Assembly (NCBI GenBank): GCA_030248215.1 | Contig: JASANG010003085.1 | Location: 1-64,000, forward strand | Source of the DNA: Enoplolaimus lenunculus | Lineage: Eukaryota; Nematoda; Enoplea; Enoplida; Thoracostomopsidae | Direction: 5' to 3' | DNA length: 64,000 bases | Part shown: piece after piece, positions 45,886-57,123 of the stretch | Position numbering within the stretch: position 1 is the stretch's first letter | Layout of the letters: each line of letters opens with the position of its first letter | Program-made: the position numbers and the translations under genes | The notes under the pieces: generated by a model | Database searches by the model: none | The model's input: the letters and a program-made list of their open reading frames with translations, nothing else | Told to the model about the DNA's origin: nothing

Positions 45886-46094
45886 CACTGCAAAAATAGT
45901 GAGTCAAATTGACTCTCTCCAAAATAAGCTCTACGGGACTACACAAATTGAGTCAAATTCAAACTCCGCCAGAGTCAAATTCGACTCGCTAAGTAGCACG
46001 ATTGATTCTGGTGGAGTCAAATTTGACTCAGTTTGTGTAGTCCCGTAGAGTCTATTTCGGAGAGAGTCAATTTAACTCCCCATTTTTTGCAGTG
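45886..46094. mobile_element. Family C foldback MITE
   Basis: CACTGCAAAAATAGTGAGTC and CTCCCCATTTTTTGCAGTG ends, with the same inner plan as 43397-43616. Confidence 0.85.
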
Positions 46095-46589
46095 TAAATC
46101 TAAAATTAACTCTTATCCTAAACCTAAGCTAAAATTTTCAGTCTCTAAGTCTGCCGCTTTCCTGACTCCCAGTGCGTAGAAACTTACAATTAAACATGGG
46201 TCGTTAATCTTAATATACTCAAAACAAAGTTACCTATAATAGCTTGTTATTTGTTGTTTTAGTGCAACAGAGTATGATTTCTTTTCTTAGCTTAGCAGTA
46301 GACCATGTTGCTATTTCAGCCATAGATGCGTGAGCCGTTATATCCCAAATCATGTCACCTTTTTCAAAAGTTGCACATCCAAGCGTGAAACACAATTTGT
46401 CAAGACACACAAAACATTCAATATTATAATTCCTGAATCATTGGGCTTTAACCCGGCGAACAAAGCGCAATGAACTGTTCGTTTATTTCGCTTCCACATC
46501 ACCATTTGTTTAAATCTGTCCCCTTATGCATTCGCAACAAAAATTTGAAAATTATAAACTGCTTCGTATGAAACTCTCAGTGGTTCTTG

Positions 46590-46790
46590 TTAACCTTTCC
46601 TAACGTGAATATTTTGTGGTTTATCTGAGATTTAATTTCGAGTTACAATTTGAACGTGGACTCTGGCAAGATTGTGCTTTAGGCATCTCACCGCTCAGCT
46701 GTAAGAGCTTGACGAATGAGCTCTGAGAAGACTGTAAGTCGCTAGCAAAAATACGCTTTGGGTTCATGTAACATAGGTTTACATCCGCGT
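46590..46790 (-). mobile_element. Old, diverged family E copy
   Basis: TTAACCTTTCCTAACGTGAA matches the family start, followed by a recognisable but heavily mutated body (ATTTTGTGGTTTATCTGAGA, CACCGCTCAGCTGTAAGAGC). The right end is lost. It shows the family has been active over a long period. Confidence 0.6.
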
Positions 46791-47152
46791 ATTATGACGA
46801 TTTTAGAAATATTACAATATTTCAACCGGATACGTGGCAAAGCTTACGCAAAGCCGCAACTGAAATAGGGCAAGTAGAGATGCCGGCACTTGACGCGTTT
46901 TCAATCACCCCCGATGGTCGTAGCCAGGAGGGGAAAAGGGTTCATATGGAATCTTTCCCCTTAAGATATTTGTACAGGGATTTGCGGACACTGCTTCCAG
47001 ACCGTAACCTCTTTTTTCTAAGATCCTGTCTACTTCTGTATGCTGGGGCCCCCGTCGAAACAATTTTGAACCGCCGTTAAAAGTTACCATATATTTAGTA
47101 TCGAAGATTACCTAAACTGAGTATACGTTTGTTTTATCCAATTTGAAGCATG

Positions 47153-47397
47153 CACTCTAAAGTTCGATGAGTTGATTAATGAACTCAAAGAGAAAATTGG
47201 TTATTTCTGGTTATTTCTGAGTTAATTACAGTAAACATTAACTCATTCTGAGTTGATTTACTTCTGGATTAGTTGATTAATTAACTCAGAATGACTTAAA
47301 TGAACTCAGAATTCTGAGTTCTGAAAGACCTAATTCAGAGTTCAGACCTCTATGTGGATTCAACTCATTCTGAATTAAAATCAACTCACTGACAGTG
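47153..47397. mobile_element. Family D MITE, opposite orientation
   Basis: CACTCTAAAGTTCGATGAGT left, ATCAACTCACTGACAGTG right; TTACAGTAAACATTAACTCA corresponds to the TGTTTACTG landmark of the other copies in reverse. Confidence 0.75.
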
Positions 47398-47727
47398 TGT
47401 GTTTCAGGCTGTCGTATGATGGTGAACTTGAGAGAGTAGCACAAACTATTTTGTCGTAATAACCCTCCGGTTTGGGGTATTCTCGTGTTTCTAAACCAAA
47501 ATCCATTATCGTTGCAGCACAGCCATAATTGTTCCGCAAAAAACGACTACAAATAAAATTGGTATTTGTTTTTTATACTCAAGACTGTTCTGTATCGGTT
47601 CGTATTTCATTGACTCACAATTTTATTAACGACAACGGCTGTCTGAGCATTGGACAGCAGCGTAAACAAACGGTTACGGTGATTCAGGATTTTACTGTGG
47701 GACAGGATAATTTTTGTTTTCCCAACC

Positions 47728-47908
47728 TGGTCCCGTTACTTTGAGGGGCGAACCGTTTTTTCGCGGATCTACAATAGAATAAGCTTAAGCCTTAGACTTA
47801 CGCTTAGGCTTGGTTATTGGCCTTATTCGTACGCTAAGGTTTAGGCTTAGGCTTAGGCTTGGTAATATGGTTGTATTACAGTTACGCCCCTTAAAATAAC
47901 ATTGGCCG
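47728..47908 (+). mobile_element. Family A MITE with TTAGGC array
   Basis: Left GGTCCCGTTACTTTGAGGGG, right TTACGCCCCTTAAAATAACA then TTGGCC. Two short TTAGGC blocks are separated by a TTATTCGTACGC spacer. Confidence 0.8.
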
Positions 47909-48003
47909 AAACTTCATTGTTTGAAAGCGCATTTTCAGCGTATGCATCCTTCGCGATATAGCTTATACAAGCGACATCCAATATGAAAAATCGATCCAAC
48001 AAC

Positions 48004-48200
48004 ACACAGTAAAAATGGTGAGTCAAATTGACTCTCTGAAATAGGCTTTTCGGGTCAACACGAACTGAGTCAAATTTAACTCACAGAACTACTCGGTTGA
48101 GTAGAATTCGACTCTGGTGGAGTGCAATTTGACTCAGTTTGTGTAGTTCCAAATAGCGCATTTTGTAGACAGTCGATTTGACTCACCATTTTTTGCAGTG
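48004..48200. mobile_element. Family C foldback MITE
   Basis: CACAGTAAAAATGGTGAGTC left and GACTCACCATTTTTTGCAGT right. It sits about 95 bp downstream of the family A copy ending at 47908. Confidence 0.8.
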
Positions 48201-48809
48201 CAATATCAAAATTGTAACTGAAATTTTGATCAGTGTTAAAATGCAACTTTGGCACAACGCAATGAATTATCTGGCATTATGCAATCGAAATATTTCTTCG
48301 TCAAACTGCGATTTCGTTTGTAGGTTCCGTTTATTCGGACAACGCTTTTGTATTCGTAACCTCGATGTATATTTCACATAATCCATCGACATCTGAAACG
48401 TTTTACGGACGGCCTTAAGTCTGTGTCTGGTAACAGGAAGCTAGGATTAGTCGCGTTTTGTCGTACCAATTGTTACCAGCCATTCCGACGATCACGACTG
48501 TGCCTTATACATCCGCTATCGGCCTGCGTTTGTATTCCAAAGGAATTTCTTAATGCTTGTTTTGGTTACACTATTTCATGGTATTTTTCATTCAGGTAAT
48601 AACCAGCAATAATAGTGTTATGGCAACATGGCTAATCTTGTCACAGTGCAGCTTTTTCTGACCAGTTCACACCCAGGTTTGGATGACGGTACAAATATTT
48701 TACCCTTGGGAACAATTTTTTATGCAGTTTAGTTTTTAGATGTCCGCTATTTGAAACCGACGCGCCGAAATTTTTACAACACTTGTGCTCTTCCACATAC
48801 CCACTAAGC

Positions 48810-48990
48810 TTAATAGGATTAGGCTTAGGCTTAGGCTTAGGCTTAGGTTTAGGTTTAGCCTTAAGCTTAAACTTAGGTTTAGGCTTAGGCTTAGGCTTAG
48901 TCTTAGTCTTAGGTTTTTGGGAAAGGCTTACCAAAAGCCCAACTGGTAGCCTAAACGTTTTCATAAGCCTAAACCCGAGTCCAAGCCAAT
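48810..48990 (+). repeat. TTAGGC array, no clear element ends
   Basis: Runs of GGCTTAGGCTTAGG and GGTTTAGG variants, followed by a short CCTAA-type stretch in the opposite sense (AAGCCTAAACCC). I could not find family A or B termini. Confidence 0.7.
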
Positions 48991-49344
48991 GCGTAAGCCT
49001 TAACTTTGAAGCGTGGTACAGAGATCTACCTTTAGTGTATGCAGCAGTGGGATAGATAGATATATCTCAAGGTATTTCGAATGTCTCGAAACAATTTACG
49101 GAGAAGAATTTGTGCGGATCGCAAGATATGGTGGAAAGGACCTTGTGGGAGCAACGAGTGTGAAGTTAACCAGATTATTGAAGTTTGTTTATAAATGGGT
49201 ACGCCAGCTGTAAGCCAACATTATTTTGCTGGATAAAATCCCAGTACTGAGTGTCAGATATGCGAGTGTCGGAGGTTTCAGATGGATTATTTATGTCTTA
49301 TAAAAACGCTATTCATATTGTTCGCAATACAGGCACAGCTGCAC

Positions 49345-49425
49345 GCTACCCGCGGGTACCCGCGCGTAAAAGCGGACGGGTAAGAAAATTTTGACACGGA
49401 TAAACCCACGTGTAAGTGTATTTCG
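49345..49425. repeat. GC-rich GGGTACCCGCG palindromic patch
   Basis: CTACCCGCGGGTACCCGCGC is self-complementary and stands out from the AT-rich surroundings; TTTTGACACGGATAAACCCA follows. Probably the partner end of the 49981 element. Confidence 0.4.
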
Positions 49426-49980
49426 AAGCGCGGGTAAAAATTTATGATTCTTTAACCGCCTAAAATTTTCATAAGAATCTTGAAACCAGATAGTGTAGAA
49501 AACCTTGAATTTTATAATTGTTTTACCGTATGAGTAAAAAATATGTATTACAATCCTGAAATTTCTTATTAACTGAAAAATGTTTCAGGCTTTTTGAATG
49601 GCTACAAAATTATATCCTGTTCCATTTGCCGACATTCTGTGAGGCCCTATAGAGGTGATATTTTTCTTTGGCTTGGAACAATATGTTCACAAATGTTCTG
49701 AATGAGATCTTAAGACAACTTGCAACACAACCATCTGTGGTTTATACCCTCTTAACTACAATGATTCTAGACACACAAGAATGTTTTGGACCACTGATCA
49801 CTCATCAACAGACATCATACCTTTAATGGTAATAGGTGTAATGCGCGATATTATCTGGTGTTAGATTTTTTACATTAATGGTTTGTTTTAAAAGTATAAA
49901 GAGTTTTTTAAACGTAATTCCAGCGAGTAACATCAATGCACTGTAAAATTGCACAATTTCATTGAAAACACAAGAAAAAA

Positions 49981-50165
49981 CAGGGGTGGGCAAAGGCTGG
50001 TAACCGTAAAGGAATTTTACGCGTGTAACGGCGGGTAACAGGTAGAAGAGTTTTTCGCTGTTATACCGCGGATAAAATAATGAAAATTTCGGCGGATAAA
50101 GCGCAGCGCGTGTAAAAAATCTTGACCCACTTACTCCTCTGAATAAAGGTAATGTCAAAATAGCG
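49981..50165 (+). mobile_element. Possible hAT-like end with GGGTAA repeats
   Basis: CAGGGGTGGGCAAAGGCTGG resembles hAT termini (CAGGGGTGGGCAA). It is followed by GCGGGTAACAG and GCGCGTGTAAAA motifs related to GCGGGTACCCGCGCGTAAAA at 49350. The other end was not identified. Confidence 0.4.
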
Positions 50166-51722
50166 CCACATGCAAAATTTTTAGGCGTAACCACAGATTA
50201 TCACAATTTTTAGCTGCCATCTAATTCAAGTTGCGTGTGTAAGGTCCCATAACATCCCGTAAAGCCTGCAAAAGATTCATTAAGGACTATGGAGACCCGC
50301 GATGGCCTCGTGTTGTTCACTAAAGCTTCTGCTCGCTCGGAGTGAGGCCCCCTGATAGAGCTAGCGCCCCTAAGAGGGTAGGAAGTGCTAGCTTCAGCAC
50401 TCTAAGACATGTCTAGTATCATTCGAACCAGCCAATAGAAATCAGCAAATTTTCAAATTCGTAACTACAACCGTTCTTCAATTTGATAAGTTACAGCTAA
50501 AACTAATGAAAGGCGTTGGGCGAATTTCGCCGTACAGACGCAAAAATCCCTATCGATATCATGAATATAACTTGCATTCAACGCACCCGTTATCCAACGG
50601 AATATTTATATTCGTCAAACGTATTTAACCGTTTGTGATCAAGGTACAACTCACAAATTGGTTCATAATCAGCAACTTTACAATCCATTGCTGAATACAT
50701 TTTGATCAACTTGTGTGACCCTTTTTTATTAGCTATTTTTATGATACGGAAAACTGATTAGGCAGATATTTTATACGCAAAACCTACTACCAAACCGGGT
50801 AACCTGGGCAACCATACGAGAATGATTGGAAACATAAATACTCAAAGGTTTAATAGGTTTATTAGCATATTAATAGCTTTGCAACGACTATATAATTTTG
50901 AGCAAAAAGCACTCAACAGAGGCGTATTCATGAGTTTTTAAAGTAAAAACTCGTTTGAGTTGTTTGTTCGCAGTCCGCGTCCGTCACCAGACGAGACTCG
51001 GGGGACTCAGCCCCCGTTGAAAAATTTTGGCCCTCCTGGAAAAGTTTCAAACTTGCTTGTAAATTATTGAAAATCATTGTATGTCCCTCCCTAATGTTTT
51101 CCTGCCTCCTCGTACCAAAGCGAGTTGGCTGCAGACGTGCCACTGTCCAGTGCCAGGAGTCTTTCAGCTACTTTTTCACTTGGTAAGACAAGAATCATTT
51201 CTTTGAAGCTTTAGCAAAATGTGTCCCATTTCCAAAATCTGGACGCTACGCCGATGGCGCTGAACCGTGAAGGTTACAGGCAGATATTTATATTCTAAAT
51301 TCGCAATGAAAATATACTACGAGCAAACCCTTTAAATTAGGCAATTTTCTTACACATAAGTTTTTGGTTTTGGCGAGTTACAAGCCACTACGTCTTTTTT
51401 GCATTGATTGTTTTCAATTCCATCATTTGACCTTTGTTTTGGTGGATTTCAAGGTTCTCAGTGACAACGCTGTAGTTTCCTAGTGGTTTCGGCTGACACC
51501 GCAGACACCAAGTTCTCGCTTGCTTACTCGTGCTCCTAAGTTACGTATCTTGAAAAATGATTGCGTGAAAAACTAACATTTTTAGCTTTAATAGAAACTA
51601 GTAATTCGTAGTCGCACGTACGCGCAACTCTCGTATTATACTGGGTTTTGGCACATAGACAAAAGTATTTGTATTTAAGCAAGTCTTGCCCTAGCTTTAA
51701 ATTTCAGTGACAACAAACAACC
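50166..51722. other. Intergenic, mostly nothing recognised
   Basis: Only a GC-rich interspersed patch near 50990-51060 (GACTCGGGGGACTCAGCCCC) related to other patches in the window. Also plain: 42795-43396, 44290-45885, 48201-48800, 54184-54656, 54928-55578 and 58649-59219. Confidence 0.5.
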
Positions 51723-51796
51723 AGTGGCGGATCCAGGATCTCAAAATGGGAGGGGCCAAAATTTCACAGGTAATAAACTTATTTTTGACCCATACT
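51723..51796 (+). mobile_element. hAT MITE left half, interrupted by family G
   Basis: CAGTGGCGGATCCAGGATCT, CAAAATGGGAGGGGCCAAAA and TAATAAACTTATTTTTGACC are the reverse complement of the right part of 54006-54175. It breaks off at the TACTGTAGTGACCC start of family G. Confidence 0.8.
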
Positions 51797-51985
51797 GTAG
51801 TGACCCAAATAAGAGGGGGTCCCCATTTTGAGTCCCAATTAATAGAAGTCCGTATCCCGAATAAGAATCCATAAGCGGGCAGAGTCCTTAAACCCTTGTT
51901 TAGAGTCCATAAATGTCTATTATCCCTAATTGTAGCGCATAAATGACTCCAGGGCCAAGAAACTTTAAAGCGTGCTTATACTATT
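51797..51985 (+). mobile_element. Family G MITE, left part, inserted in a hAT MITE
   Basis: ATACTGTAGTGACCCAAATA followed by AGTCCGTATCCCGAATAAGA matches the family. The right end is lost near the homopolymer tract at 51995. It interrupts the hAT MITE that starts at 51723. Confidence 0.65.
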
Positions 51986-51989
51986 GTGT

Positions 51990-52090
51990 ATAAAAAAAGA
52001 AAAAAAAAGGGAAGAAAAGAAAAAAAAAAAAAAAAATTTAAGAGGGGGGGGGGCGGCCCGCGGCCGCCCCCCCCCCCCCCCCCCCCCAAA
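51990..52090 (+). repeat. A/G/C homopolymer tract
   Basis: A-rich GGGAAGAAAAG run, about 16 A, then G10, GCGGCCCGCGGCCG and over 20 C. The abrupt composition suggests an assembly or sequencing artefact, or a very unstable simple repeat. Confidence 0.8.
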
Positions 52091-52613
52091 TCTTCATTTC
52101 AATGTTTCCATTATATTAAAACAGCAGAATATAATTTTAAACACAACAATTGTTTTCAGTCAAAAATTTCCGTGATTACATATATATAATGTTGTGTTAC
52201 ATAAAAACTTCGTTATATACATTTTTTGCGTTCCAAATGGATTTCTAACGTGAACTCGCCTAATCAAAACCAAGTTGCTAACTTTTTCGAACCCGAGACG
52301 TAATTACGCAACAATTTTCTTGTCTATGCAAACTTGTTTTAATTAATACATATTGTGAATTTGTTGGAACGCGGCCTAAAACACGTATGTGGGGCGTTGC
52401 AGCTTAGTATATAGATAGTTTAGCTTAAACTGCGAATATAATGTGTGTTAGACTTCTTAGTATGACTGCTTAACTTGTAGCTATGTTAAAAGATTCTGTA
52501 AGCGGTGTTCTGTTAAGCTTCAATCTCATTTGAGCGCTAACTGTACTTAAGTTTCAACAACGCCCGATACAGTGTGAAAATGCAGCACGGTACGATTTAA
52601 CACCTACTGTAGT

Positions 52614-53190
52614 GACTCGAATAAGAGGGAGGCTGATATTTATTTGGCCTCTCCAGAGGGACCCCCTTGTTATTCGGTTACGGACTGTTATTTTTTTAAA
52701 CCCACGCTCCGCCATCCTTCGCTACTGATATATATCCGGTACTGCAACAATCCGTTGAATTCAACGTTTATTTGTCATGTGTCAATAGCTTGAGCGATCG
52801 TGCAAGATTATACTTAGGAATGTACTTTCAAAATTTACGTACGCTTTACAGTTTCAAATTCAAATTACTTGATCCTGGGGTCATTTTTGCGCTACAATTA
52901 GGGATAATTGACATTCATGGATTCTAATTTAGAGTTTAAAGTTGAGTTCGAAACTTTAAAGCATACTTAAGTTTTGAAAGTACATTCCAATGTATAACCT
53001 TGCATTATCGCTTAAGTTTTTCATACAAGACAAATAAACATTTAATTCAACGGTTAATTGCAGTACCGGAATTATATCAGTAACGAGGGGTGGCGGAGCG
53101 TGGGTTATACATAAACAACAGTCCGTTACCGAATACCAGGGGGGTACCCTCTGGAGAGGCCAAATAAATATCAGTCCCTCCTCTTATGCT
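52614..53190. mobile_element. Family G element, longest copy, with extended inverted arms
   Basis: TACTGTAGTGACTCGAATAA left. The arms GGCCTCTCCAGAGGGACC and GGTACCCTCTGGAGAGGCC, and GGTTACGGACTGTTAT / AACAGTCCGTTACCGAAT, are inverted over some 200 bp. The right terminus is decayed. Confidence 0.75.
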
Positions 53191-53610
53191 AATAAATTTG
53201 AGAGTCAAATCTTAACCGGTTGCAAGGTTCATAAGTTCGCGTACAGTCAACATTGTTTCAGTATGGAATTTTTTTATCAGCTACAGATTTAAGCGATAAG
53301 TTTATGTATCAATAATCCAGCTCAGCCATAACTAAACAAGTTTGCTAGTTACTTAACTAAAATAAACAAGTGAGCCGATTAGTTGTTCTAAACCGCTAAC
53401 CAGTCCTAACCGCAATTTATGAATGACAGGGCTGACATTTGACTACAGTTTTGGATGTGTTTTGAAAACAATAGTTGCAGTTTCGCTGAGTTTTGGTCAC
53501 ACCAATGACAAACTATAATGCCTGCTTATAATGCAGAGTTAATGTCAGTCTTGATAGGAACTGGGACTTCAGACCTTTTCATTGCGTAGCTGGAAATGTG
53601 GGCCTCCATA

Positions 53611-53678
53611 GCAGGGATTGAACTCTCAGCCTACACATCCTTAAGCGAGCACTCTACCACTGCGCCACTTAGCCCGCC
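53611..53678 (-). pseudogene. tRNA-like SINE head
   Basis: Minus strand reads GGCGGGCTAAGTGGCGCAGT, GGTAGAGTGCTCGC and GAGAGTTCAATCCCTGC. A- and B-box-like segments are clear; the acceptor ends do not pair. It shares the GTCGACATATAGTCGAC flank with the other members. Confidence 0.6.
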
Positions 53679-54005
53679 TCTCCAACTGCATTTTTGGTCG
53701 ACTATATGTCGACCGTAAGCTGCCAGCTAGAATACATACAGTGCATTGGACAATATTGCATGTGCACATAACGGACAAGCATGTCTCGCATGCTTACAGT
53801 TACAAATTTACCGTCACTTTTACACCATTTAATACATGGTTCAGCAGAACTTCATTCTAAGTTCGGCACAGCGGAAAATGTTATTTTTAGGATGCTACCG
53901 TTTTCAGCATTTTCGACTCCGATTCTCAAATATTTTTGGTCTCGAGTCAAATAAACATACGAAACTAAAAAGCAAGAAGTATATATTGCTTGAATGACTT
54001 GCTGC

Positions 54006-54175
54006 CAATGGCGGATTCATGGGGGGCACCCCGGCCGTGGGCCCCCCAACAGCATCTCGACAAAAATTCTATAGCAATTTTGTGACAATAGTTCGTGGTC
54101 TGAGTGTGGGTCAAAAGTAAGTTTATTATCTGTGACATTTTGGCCCTCCATTTTGAGATCCTGGATCCGCCACTG
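54006..54175. mobile_element. hAT-type MITE with perfect 8-bp target duplication
   Basis: CAATGGCGGATTCAT left, CTGGATCCGCCACTG right, flanked on both sides by CTTGCTGC (53998-54005 and 54176-54183). Eight-bp duplications are the hAT hallmark, which settles the superfamily. Confidence 0.92.
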
Positions 54176-54660
54176 CTTGCTGCAATTAGAAAATGTAGCT
54201 TAGACCTGATAAACAGGTGCCGACTAAAAGTTTAATGTCGATGCTACAATCATGAACTAAAATATAAATGCCACTTAACAAGCAGGAGATAAAAAAATTT
54301 TCACTATCACACGGGGTGGTACTGTGATACTACTTATATTTTCAAACTCAGCGCATTATTGCAATCCCGGAGATATCAACATGACTTTTAGTACAAAGCT
54401 TAAAAGTTACTGGTGAATATTGTGCTATTTTAGAGCTGAAAAACATGATTTAAATTCTATTACGCCAATCAGATTTCAACGTGGCCGGCAGCTGTTACTC
54501 TTGAAATGTCAGTTCACAATGTTTTCGAGTCTGTAAACCAGGATTGGACACCGAAATAAACCAACAAAAAACGATTACTTGCATAACAGCGACAAAACAT
54601 CACGGAAAACTTAGAGTTTTGGTTTTGTCTCGCTTTCCATCCGGAATGAGTTTCGTTTAA

Positions 54661-54923
54661 CCCCTTCTCACATTGAGTTGCCTATAGGCAACTTAGTGCA
54701 GTGTATATACGTTAAATAATATATATCGAAGCGTGTTTAGCAATTGCAACACGTATACATAGTACTAAATCACCACAAGACGTGAGAGCCCCCTCGGGCT
54801 CGAGCGTCAAGCTCCTATAGCTGAGTGGTGATGGTATACGCCTCCCACTCCAGTCACCGGAGTTCGAATCCTAACATAAAAGTAAGTCTCAGGGGAAATA
54901 GAAAATATTCATGTGAGAAAGGG
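54661..54923 (+). mobile_element. Family E piggyBac-like MITE, intact TTAA flanks
   Basis: TTAA at 54657-54660 and 54924-54927 bracket a 263-bp body with CCCCTTCTCACATT / ATGTGAGAAAGGG ends. The core reads TAGCTGAGTGGTGATGGTAT (A-box-like), then CCTCCCACTCC, then GGAGTTCGAATCC (B-box-like). It resembles a tRNA-Gly gene but lacks an acceptor stem. Confidence 0.9.
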
Positions 54924-55578
54924 TTAAGGTGTCAGGTGTGGTGACTTACTAGAGTTTGTAATGCCTGTTTGATTGCATATACGAAACTTTACTGATGCTT
55001 GCGTCCACTGTAGCCGGGTTATCCATGGTATGGTACGTCGGGGGCGGGGGAAGGAAAGGGCAGCAAAGTTCCATTGCAGCATCCAGATTTTGGTAGCTTA
55101 TCAGAGTAGGCACTTTTAAATAATCACTTAGTATTGGGTCTAAAAATGGGTCTTGTTTTTTACTGCCCGCTGCGCTGGCGAAGTCTGATTCAGTGCCATC
55201 TCTATTTTTGCTTTCAGCATTCTAATCGGTATGGTTTTCACAAAACTGTAAAACTGACGCAAAAACCAAAATTCTAACTTAGAATTGAATATATTTAGCG
55301 CGTGGGTCGAACGGTTTCTTGTGTGAGAGTCGCGGTTTAGAGAGCTCCCGTTGGATCTCCCAGTGCATTAAGAGTTGAGTCCGATGTTGCAAAGCGCATT
55401 TGAGGAAATTTGTTGATATTTTAAAGATTGACCAGTCGCAGTCAAAGGGGCATAATTTTGTCAATTCCAGTTGCAACCTTGAAATTTTTTACCTGTTTTG
55501 TTCGAAAAGAAACAATGAGTTTCGAGTTACAGAAAAACCATTTATACTGCAAGATTTTCAGCACAACCGGGACGATCC

Positions 55579-55917
55579 AGGGTGCAACTGAAGGTGAAAA
55601 ATACCGGAGCCGGACGTGAAACCGGAAGAGACGCGAATTATTGTAGTTAAAATGATGTTTAATTTGCTAAAATTAGCAAATATCTCTAAGTTTTGTGAAA
55701 CCTTTATTTTTACACTTATTTTTTCACAAATATTCAGCTTTTTTACTAGAAATCGTACCATAGAAATTGTAATGAAACGCACACACAAACTTCGCAAAAT
55801 TATATAACATTTCATTACTCAAAATTGCTAGAACCTCCGGCAGAAATTCTGCTGAAGTTGGAGGTTAATTTTCTGCTTAAGCCTAAGGCCGGAGGCCGAC
55901 AAACCACTTGTACCCTA
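55579..55917. mobile_element. Family F MITE
   Basis: AGGGTGCAACTGAAGG left, CCACTTGTACCCT right; ATACCGGAGCCGGACGTGAA near the left and TTTGCTAAAATTAGCAAATA inside. Confidence 0.8.
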
Positions 55918-56270
55918 AGGGTATACATCACTTTATCTGTCTCCCTGAATCCACCACTGTTTGGCATTTCGGTGCATTTGCTCCGTTTGAATACCACTTC
56001 AATATTTTTTATGTTAATCACAGAATAATTGATTTGTTTCAATCTTGTGAAAGCTTTGAATGGATGAACAACGAAATTTGCTGGTGTTTTTTACGAACAT
56101 TTGCGTGACAGACTGGATTTGTTCAAAAATAATTAGAATTCGATAGGATGTGTATGTGTCAAACCGTACTGTTCAAAACACGGGAGGTTGTAGGCCTTAG
56201 AGCAACCGATCGCAACGCATCTGCGGAGGCAGGTGGCAAACACATCGCGGACAAACTTTGCAGCACTTAA

Positions 56271-56533
56271 CCCTTTCTCACATGAATATTTTCTATTTCC
56301 CCTGAGACCTACTTTTATGCTAGGATTCGAACTCCAGTGACTGGAGTGGGAGGCGTATACCATCACCACTCAGCTATAGGAGCTTGACGCTCGAGCCCGA
56401 GGGGGCTGTCACGTCTTGTGGTGATTGAGTTCAATGTATACGTGTTGCAATTATTAAACACGGTGCGATATATACTATTTAACGTATATACACTGCGCTA
56501 AGTTGCCTACAGGCAACTCAATGTGAGAAGGGG
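56271..56533 (-). mobile_element. Family E piggyBac-like MITE, minus orientation, intact TTAA flanks
   Basis: TTAA at 56267-56270 and 56534-56537. Same 263-bp body, with the tRNA-like core inverted. It lies about 1.3 kb from the copy at 54661 in opposite orientation. Confidence 0.9.
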
Positions 56534-56693
56534 TTAATATTTGGGCATACAATATTCAAAACGGTTTCAGAAATTCATCTTTGGTCCCTGTAAGCATGTG
56601 AAACATGGTTGTCCTGGTGCATATGCAATAAATGCTATGCACATTGTGGTATACGGTCGACACATATAGTCGACGAAAAATGCAGTTGGAGGG

Positions 56694-56763
56694 GCGGGCT
56701 GCGTGGCACAGTGGTAGAATATTCGCTTACGATGCGTAGGCTGAGGGTTCGATCCCCGCTCCG
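56694..56763 (+). pseudogene. tRNA-like SINE head, best B box
   Basis: GGCGGGCTGCGTGGCACAGT, GGTAGAATATTCGC and GAGGGTTCGATCCCCGC. Followed by the family tail GGTCCGCTTTTCCAGCTGCT and preceded by GCACATTGTGGTATACGGTC. Confidence 0.65.
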
Positions 56764-57123
56764 AAGGTCCGCTTTTCCAGCTGCTTGGTAGAAAGGTCTG
56801 ATGTCCCTCAGTTCCAACCTAGACTGACAGTCCCATGATTTTGAGAACTTTGAACAAAATTGGTTTTGGATGCAATTTGACGAGCTTAACAAAGAGCGGA
56901 AAGTTACCATTAATTTTTTGCCAAAGCAAATATTTGCTTATGCCTGCGAGCAATGTCTTGTTGCATGCAGAGGTTATGTAATTGTTATCTTGGTGCTTAT
57001 AAGGAAATCTTAATATTTCAATTCTGTAAACACAAACGGACTCGTTGGTCAAATATAACCTTTGAAACATGAAAGCTTAAGAGATAATTTCTTCAAACAT
57101 ACAACAAAAATTGCCAATCCACT

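Noticed and set aside
51972-52189. Lys/Gly/Pro-rich frames
   Set aside because: Homopolymer tract, likely artefactual.
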